From contig USSR01000217.1 of NCBI GenBank assembly GCA_900557355.1, forward strand, positions 1 through 9,720: DNA of 9,720 nucleotides, in the 5' to 3' direction. The position numbers and the translations under genes were made by a program. How positions within the stretch are numbered: position 1 is the first letter of the stretch; each line of letters starts with the position of its first letter. Positions 5,671 through 9,720 of the stretch are shown in pieces. Below the pieces are notes generated by a model. It ran no database searches. It was not told the DNA's origin and saw only the letters and a program-made list of their open reading frames with translations. Source of the DNA: an uncultured Bacteroides sp. Its GTDB lineage: Bacteria > Bacteroidota > Bacteroidia > Bacteroidales > Bacteroidaceae.

Positions 5671-6711
5671 ATGAAAACTTTGATTGCTAAACTCCTGCAG
5701 GAGCACCATCTGGATGCAGAAGAATACAAAGCTCTGCTGCTTTGCAGGGATGTCGATGCCCTGATATACCTGCAAGAACAGGCACGGGAGGTAGCACTCG
5801 GACAGTTTGGTAATCGGGTATTTATTCGCGGGCTGATTGAGATAAGTAACCGCTGCCGCAATAATTGCTACTATTGTGGCATACGGAAAGAGAATCAAAA
5901 TGTTGCACGCTACGAGCTGACGCAGGAGGATATTCTGGATTGTTGTCGTGAAGGATATACACTCGGTTTTCGCACCTTTGTATTGCAAGGTGGCGAAACA
6001 CCGGCTGCAAAGGATGACGGGATGGTTGAAACAATCTCTTCCATCCGGCAGGAATTTCCGGATTGTGCCATAACCTTGTCGTTAGGCGAGAAATCCCGTG
6101 AGGCTTACGAGCGCTTTTTCCAAGCAGGAGCCAGCCGGTATTTATTGCGGCACGAAACGCACAATGAAGAGCATTACCGCCACCTGCATCCGTCCGGTAT
6201 GTCCATAAAACAACGGCTGCAATGCCTGATCTGGTTAAAAGAAATCGGTTATCAAACCGGGACGGGAATCATGGTAGGTAGCCCCGGACAGAGTGTAGAC
6301 CATCTGGTGGAAGATATTCTTTTTATAGAACAATTCCAGCCGGAAATGATAGGTATCGGTCCGTTCATCCCGCATCACGACACTTCGTTCGCCACTGCCC
6401 CTCCGGGGAGTATGGAAATGACTTTAAAACTCCTTTCCATCTTCCGCCTGATGCATCCCGGAGTGTTGCTGCCTTCAACAACAGCACTGGCCACCCTCTC
6501 CCCGAACGGAAGAGAACGTGGCATACTGGCAGGCGCCAACGTGGTAATGCCCAACCTTTCCCCCCGCAACCAACGGGAGAAATATACACTTTATGACAGC
6601 AAAGCTTCTCTTGGTGCCGAAGCCGCAGAAGGATTACAGCAATTAGAAGATAAGTTGGCAGCTATAGGCTACCGAATATCGAAAGAAAGAGGCGACTATA
6701 ATAGTGGTTAG
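5671..6711 (+). CDS. hydE: [FeFe] hydrogenase H-cluster maturase HydE (radical SAM)
   Basis: 346 residues, the usual HydE length. HydE is a radical SAM enzyme of H-cluster assembly; current work assigns it action on an iron-cysteine-carbonyl-cyanide complex made by HydG. The radical SAM motif is C62-RNN-C66-YY-C69, following EISNRCRNN. LQGGETP (about residues 109-115) is the GGE motif contacting SAM, and YLLRHETHNEEHY plus IMVGSPGQ are typical HydE/BioB-family barrel blocks. PNLSPRNQREKY lies near the end. No cysteine occurs after about residue 190, so the optional second [4Fe-4S] site found in some HydE proteins is absent; that site is not needed for activity. The ATG at 5671 starts the protein at the expected place. 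Flanked by the hydrogenase gene (61-base gap) and hydG (104-base gap), both gaps filled with repeats; the last codons and stop lie at the edge of an inverted repeat. Confidence 0.94.
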   Translation: MKTLIAKLLQEHHLDAEEYKALLLCRDVDALIYLQEQAREVALGQFGNRVFIRGLIEISNRCRNNCYYCGIRKENQNVARYELTQEDILDCCREGYTLGFRTFVLQGGETPAAKDDGMVETISSIRQEFPDCAITLSLGEKSREAYERFFQAGASRYLLRHETHNEEHYRHLHPSGMSIKQRLQCLIWLKEIGYQTGTGIMVGSPGQSVDHLVEDILFIEQFQPEMIGIGPFIPHHDTSFATAPPGSMEMTLKLLSIFRLMHPGVLLPSTTALATLSPNGRERGILAGANVVMPNLSPRNQREKYTLYDSKASLGAEAAEGLQQLEDKLAAIGYRISKERGDYNSG

Positions 6712-6777
6712 TGATAAATGATTAGTGATTAGCCGGCTGCAGAATAAAGAGCTAACGACTAATCACTTATCACTAAC
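6707..6777 (+). repeat. Long imperfect inverted repeat between hydE and hydG
   Basis: The 26-base arms 6707-6732 and 6752-6777 are complementary at 23 positions, with a 19-base loop (6733-6751). The left arm begins in the last sense codon of hydE and includes its TAG stop. In mRNA this would make a strong stem-loop between the two cistrons. No U-run follows, so termination is unlikely; a role in mRNA processing or stability is possible. Confidence 0.72.
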
Positions 6778-6798
6778 AACTAATCACTTATCACTAAC
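6758..6798 (+). repeat. 20-bp tandem direct repeat before hydG
   Basis: ACTAATCACTTATCACTAAC is found twice, at 6758-6777 and 6779-6798 (period 21), with a third partial copy from 6800 (TTAATCACT). Each copy is the reverse complement, with one mismatch, of 6707-6726, so the left arm can pair with either copy and alternative stems are possible. The array ends about 5-6 bases before the hydG ATG. Confidence 0.82.
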
Positions 6799-6815
6799 CG
6801 TTAATCACTAAAAAC

Positions 6816-8234
6816 ATGTATAATGTTAAATCAAAACAAGCGGAAGAGTTCATCGATCATCAGGAAATTCTGGATACGCTGGACTATGCCCTTTCCAATA
6901 AAAACAACCGCGCACTCATAGAAAGCCTGATTGAAAAGGCTGCCTTGTGCAAAGGTCTGTCCCACCGCGAAGCTGCCTTGCTATTGGAGTGCAACCAGCC
7001 CGACCTGACGGAACGTATCTTCCATCTGGCACGGGAAATCAAACAAAAATTCTATGGCAACCGCATCGTGATGTTCGCACCGCTATACCTTTCCAACTAC
7101 TGCGTAAACGGTTGTGTCTATTGCCCTTATCATGCCAAAAACCATACGATAGCACGCAAGAAACTGTCACTGGAAGAGATACGTCAAGAAGTCATTGCCT
7201 TGCAGGACATGGGACATAAACGTCTGGCCCTAGAAGCCGGCGAAGACCCGCTACGCAACCCCATCGATTATATTCTGGAATCTATTCAGACCATCTATAG
7301 TATTCATCATAAGAATGGTGCTATCCGGCGGGTAAACGTGAATATTGCCGCTACAACGGTAGAGAATTACCGTCGGCTGAGAGATGCAGGTATCGGCACT
7401 TACATTCTTTTCCAGGAAACCTATCACAAGGGGAATTATGAGACCTTGCATCCCACAGGCCCTAAAAGCAAGTATTCCTATCACACCGAAGCTATGGATC
7501 GTGCCATGGAAGGTGGTATCGACGATGTAGGTATAGGTGTATTGTTCGGACTGAATACCTATCGGTACGATTTCGTAGGATTATTGATGCATGCCGAACA
7601 TCTGGAAGCTACGTTTGGCGTAGGTCCGCATACCATCAGCGTACCGCGCATTTGCCCTGCCGACGATATTGAGACGAAAGATTTCCCCAATGCCATTTCT
7701 GATGAAATGTTCTGCCGCCTCGTTGCGGTAATCCGCATTGCAGTACCTTACACCGGAATGATTATTTCCACCCGTGAATCGGAAGCAGTACGGCGCAAGG
7801 TGTTGGAATTAGGTATTTCACAAATCAGTGGTGGTTCGCGCACCAGCGTAGGCGGGTATGCCGTGCCGGAAACAGAAGAGGAGAACTCGGCTCAATTTGA
7901 TATCAGCGACCGTCGCACGCTGGATGAAGTGGTAGGTTGGTTGCTTGACCTGGGACATATCCCCAGTTTCTGTACGGCTTGTTATCGTGAAGGACGGACA
8001 GGTGACCGTTTCATGTCTCTTGTCAAACGAGGGCAGATAGCCAACTGCTGCCAGCCCAATGCACTAATGACATTAAAAGAATATCTGGAAGATTATGCCT
8101 CACCCGAAACGCGGGAAAAGGGTATCCGCCTCATTCACGAAGAGATGGAGCGCATTCCTAATCCAAAGATTAAGGAGATAGCGATGAGAAATCTGTACGA
8201 GATAGAAAACGGAAAAAGAGATTTCAGATTCTAA
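6816..8234 (+). CDS. hydG: [FeFe] hydrogenase H-cluster maturase HydG (radical SAM tyrosine lyase)
   Basis: 472 residues, typical for HydG. It splits tyrosine into p-cresol and dehydroglycine and converts the latter to CO and cyanide on an auxiliary iron-sulfur cluster, supplying the diatomic ligands of the H-cluster. The radical SAM motif is C96-VNG-C100-VY-C103 in LYLSNYCVNGCVYCPYH. The C-terminal auxiliary cluster motif is complete: C386-TA-C389 followed by 22 residues and C412, the CxxCx22C signature that separates HydG from ThiH. NVNIAATTVENYRRL, ILFQETYHKGNYETLHP and SGGSRTSVGGY are further family blocks. The ATG at 6816 is the only sensible start, right after the repeat array. A 45-base gap leads to hydF, with no promoter box seen there, so hydG and hydF are probably co-transcribed. 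Confidence 0.96.
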   Translation: MYNVKSKQAEEFIDHQEILDTLDYALSNKNNRALIESLIEKAALCKGLSHREAALLLECNQPDLTERIFHLAREIKQKFYGNRIVMFAPLYLSNYCVNGCVYCPYHAKNHTIARKKLSLEEIRQEVIALQDMGHKRLALEAGEDPLRNPIDYILESIQTIYSIHHKNGAIRRVNVNIAATTVENYRRLRDAGIGTYILFQETYHKGNYETLHPTGPKSKYSYHTEAMDRAMEGGIDDVGIGVLFGLNTYRYDFVGLLMHAEHLEATFGVGPHTISVPRICPADDIETKDFPNAISDEMFCRLVAVIRIAVPYTGMIISTRESEAVRRKVLELGISQISGGSRTSVGGYAVPETEEENSAQFDISDRRTLDEVVGWLLDLGHIPSFCTACYREGRTGDRFMSLVKRGQIANCCQPNALMTLKEYLEDYASPETREKGIRLIHEEMERIPNPKIKEIAMRNLYEIENGKRDFRF

Positions 8235-8279
8235 GAAGAAGTTGATGTATTCAGTTCATACATAAACAAATTAAATCCT

Positions 8280-9461
8280 ATGAACCAAACTCCCAATGCC
8301 AACCGCCTGCAAATCGCTCTCTTCGGACGGCGCAACAGTGGTAAATCCAGTCTTGTCAACGCACTGACGGGGCAAGATACTGTCCTCGTTTCCCCCACTC
8401 CCGGCACCACAACGGACCCGGTTAAGAAAGCGATGGAAATTCATCTTCTCGGTCCCTGTCTTTTCATAGACACTCCGGGATTCGATGACGAAGGTGAGTT
8501 GGGAGAAATGCGCGTGGAGCGTACTCTGAAAGTCATAGAGAAAACAGACATCGCCCTGTTCCTTTGCGAAAATGGAGATGAAGAAGAACAAGTATGGATA
8601 AAACGCCTGAAAGAGCGGAATATCCCCGTAGTACTCATCCTTAATAAATCCGATATTCGCCCCGACATTGCCCCCCGGGCTGCACAGATTAAGAAAGTTT
8701 ACGGAGAACATCCCGTCATTGTAAGTGCCAAAAGTGCTACCGGCATGCACGAAATCCATCGCGCTATCCTGGAGAAACTCCCTGCTGAATTCGGAGAACA
8801 AACCATCACCGGAAATCTGGTAAAGGAAGGAGATGTGGTATTATTAGTCATGCCACAAGATATTCAGGCCCCTAAAGGGCGTCTGATTCTCCCCCAAGTA
8901 CAGACTATCCGCGAATTACTAGACCGGAAATGTCTGGTCATGAGTTGCACCACCGATAAATTGGGAGATACATTACGTGCGCTCGCCTCTCCGCCCCAAC
9001 TGATTATTACAGACTCACAAGTATTTCAGACTGTCTATCAACAGAAACCGGCAGAAAGCTGTCTCACTTCTTTCTCTGTACTCTTTGCCGGCTACAAAGG
9101 AGATATACATTATTACGTGGAAAGCGCCGCCGCCATCGACAGCCTCACAGAGCAATCACATGTACTGATAGCCGAAGCCTGCACGCATGCCCCACTGACA
9201 GAAGACATAGGAAGAGTAAAACTCCCCCGCCTGTTGCGGAAAAGAATCGGCGAAAGATTAAAGATAGATATCGTTTCGGGAAATGATTTCCCTGAGGATT
9301 TATCCGGATACAATCTGATTATCCATTGCGGTGCCTGCATGTTCAACCGCAAATATGTACTGAGCCGCATCGGGCAGGCAAAAACACAGAAAGTGCCGAT
9401 GACAAATTATGGAATAGCAATTGCACATTTAAGTGGGATACTTGATAAGATCAGTTATTAA
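8280..9461 (+). CDS. hydF: [FeFe] hydrogenase H-cluster maturation GTPase HydF
   Basis: 393 residues, normal for HydF, the scaffold that carries the 2Fe precursor and passes it to apo-hydrogenase. The N-terminal Era/TrmE-like GTPase domain has the P-loop GRRNSGKS (16-23), a TTTD switch segment (43-46), DTPG (64-67), NKSD (122-125) and SAK (149-151). A central dimerisation region follows (about 175-265). The C-terminal cluster-binding domain has the HydF signature C301-T-H303 and, 45 residues on, H349-C350-GA-C353, giving three cysteines for a [4Fe-4S] cluster plus a His. The start at 8280 places the P-loop at the usual distance. It is the last gene of the hydrogenase block and is followed at once by a strong terminator. 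Confidence 0.96.
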   Translation: MNQTPNANRLQIALFGRRNSGKSSLVNALTGQDTVLVSPTPGTTTDPVKKAMEIHLLGPCLFIDTPGFDDEGELGEMRVERTLKVIEKTDIALFLCENGDEEEQVWIKRLKERNIPVVLILNKSDIRPDIAPRAAQIKKVYGEHPVIVSAKSATGMHEIHRAILEKLPAEFGEQTITGNLVKEGDVVLLVMPQDIQAPKGRLILPQVQTIRELLDRKCLVMSCTTDKLGDTLRALASPPQLIITDSQVFQTVYQQKPAESCLTSFSVLFAGYKGDIHYYVESAAAIDSLTEQSHVLIAEACTHAPLTEDIGRVKLPRLLRKRIGERLKIDIVSGNDFPEDLSGYNLIIHCGACMFNRKYVLSRIGQAKTQKVPMTNYGIAIAHLSGILDKISY

Positions 9462-9462
9462 A

Positions 9463-9509
9463 TGTTCTCCGGGCGAATGATTATTTGCCCGGAGAACACA
9501 CTCCTTTTT
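9463..9509 (+). terminator. Intrinsic terminator after hydF, shared by converging genes
   Basis: TGTTCTCCGGGC (9463-9474) and GCCCGGAGAACA (9487-9498) form a perfect 12-bp GC-rich stem with a 12-base loop, starting 2 bases after the hydF stop. A T5 run at 9505-9509 follows on the plus strand. The stem also lies 22 bases past the end of the converging minus-strand gene, followed there by AT-rich sequence, so it may act both ways. Confidence 0.85.
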
Positions 9510-9520
9510 CCGGGAAATTA

Positions 9521-9720
9521 CTATTCCAACTCCTCCAGTACTTTCTTCACATCCACCGCCTGCAACCTTCCATACACCTTCTCCCCAATCATCACCACCG
9601 GTGCCAATCCGCACGCTCCTACACAACGCAGGCAATCGAGTGAAAACTTCCCGTCCGGTGTAGTCTCCCCTACTTCGATACCCAGCACGCGCTTGAATTC
9701 CTCAAGCAATTTCTCCGAGC
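9521..9720 (-). CDS. NuoE/HndA-like [2Fe-2S] thioredoxin-fold subunit (5' end off window)
   Basis: The minus-strand frame is open from the window edge to TAG at 9523-9521, giving the last 65 or so residues. EEFKRVLGIEVGETTPDGKFSLDCLRCVGACGLAPVVMIGEKVYGRL matches the C-terminal half of the 24-kDa NADH dehydrogenase subunit family (NuoE, HndA, HydC). The CVGAC pair supplies two of the four [2Fe-2S] ligands; the other two would lie beyond the edge. There is an extra Cys three residues before the pair (DCLRC). A TTG at 9709 is an internal leucine, not the start. In fermentative anaerobes this subunit usually works with a NuoF-like flavoprotein and either a [FeFe] hydrogenase (HndABCD, HydABC) or a respiratory complex. 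The location beside the H-cluster maturases favours a hydrogenase complex, but that is inference from context. Confidence 0.86.
   Translation of the reverse strand, partial: SEKLLEEFKRVLGIEVGETTPDGKFSLDCLRCVGACGLAPVVMIGEKVYGRLQAVDVKKVLEELE

Noticed and set aside
5524..5988. 154-residue minus-strand open frame
   Set aside because: Spans the end of the hydrogenase, a simple-repeat spacer and the hydE start; composition follows the repeats and the plus-strand genes.
6707..6810. CRISPR-like array
   Set aside because: Two and a half copies with a one-base spacer and no cas gene; it is a tandem plus inverted repeat, not a repeat-spacer array.
8271..8801. 176-residue minus-strand open frame
   Set aside because: Antisense to the HydF GTPase domain with all G motifs in order on the plus strand.

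Overview
The window looks like chromosome of a gut Bacteroidales, most probably Bacteroides. Three things point there. Upstream regions carry the Bacteroides -7 element (TAnnTTTG), once with a correctly spaced -33 TTTG. Strong Shine-Dalgarno sites are missing, and gene content matches an anaerobic fermenter. I assigned no species.

Left part (1-2733), all genes on the minus strand: a VIT1/CCC1-family metal transporter with an N-terminal rubrerythrin/ferritin-like domain (runs off the left edge); an unrecognised 173-residue protein; and a broken iron-containing alcohol dehydrogenase of the YqhD/butanol dehydrogenase type. The dehydrogenase has lost the segment with its nucleotide-binding GGGS motif and later shifts frame, yet a consensus promoter still stands in front of it. 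A gene-free AT-rich gap (about 2733-3089) follows, holding five tandem 11-bp repeats whose first unit is also present inverted 23 bp upstream.

Right part (3090-9461), all on the plus strand: a class 2 dihydroorotate dehydrogenase-family flavoprotein with altered substrate-pocket motifs, then a hydrogenase block. The block is a ferredoxin-domain [FeFe] hydrogenase of the group B type followed by the three H-cluster maturases in the order hydE, hydG, hydF. HydG and HydE are radical SAM enzymes supplying the diatomic ligands and contributing to the bridging dithiolate chemistry; HydF is the GTPase scaffold that delivers the 2Fe subcluster to the hydrogenase. The hydE gene lies between two stretches of simple repeats; the one before hydG can fold into a long stem. 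A strong stem-loop terminator ends the block.

Right edge: a minus-strand, converging, partial gene for a NuoE/HndA-like [2Fe-2S] thioredoxin-fold subunit. This suggests that an NAD(P)-linked, possibly electron-bifurcating complex is encoded just outside the window and could be another client of the same maturases.

I found no CRISPR array, tRNA, rRNA, insertion sequence or prophage gene. The hydrogenase system is known biology; the less expected items are the decayed dehydrogenase, the unusual pocket of the PyrD-like protein and the non-coding repeat structures.
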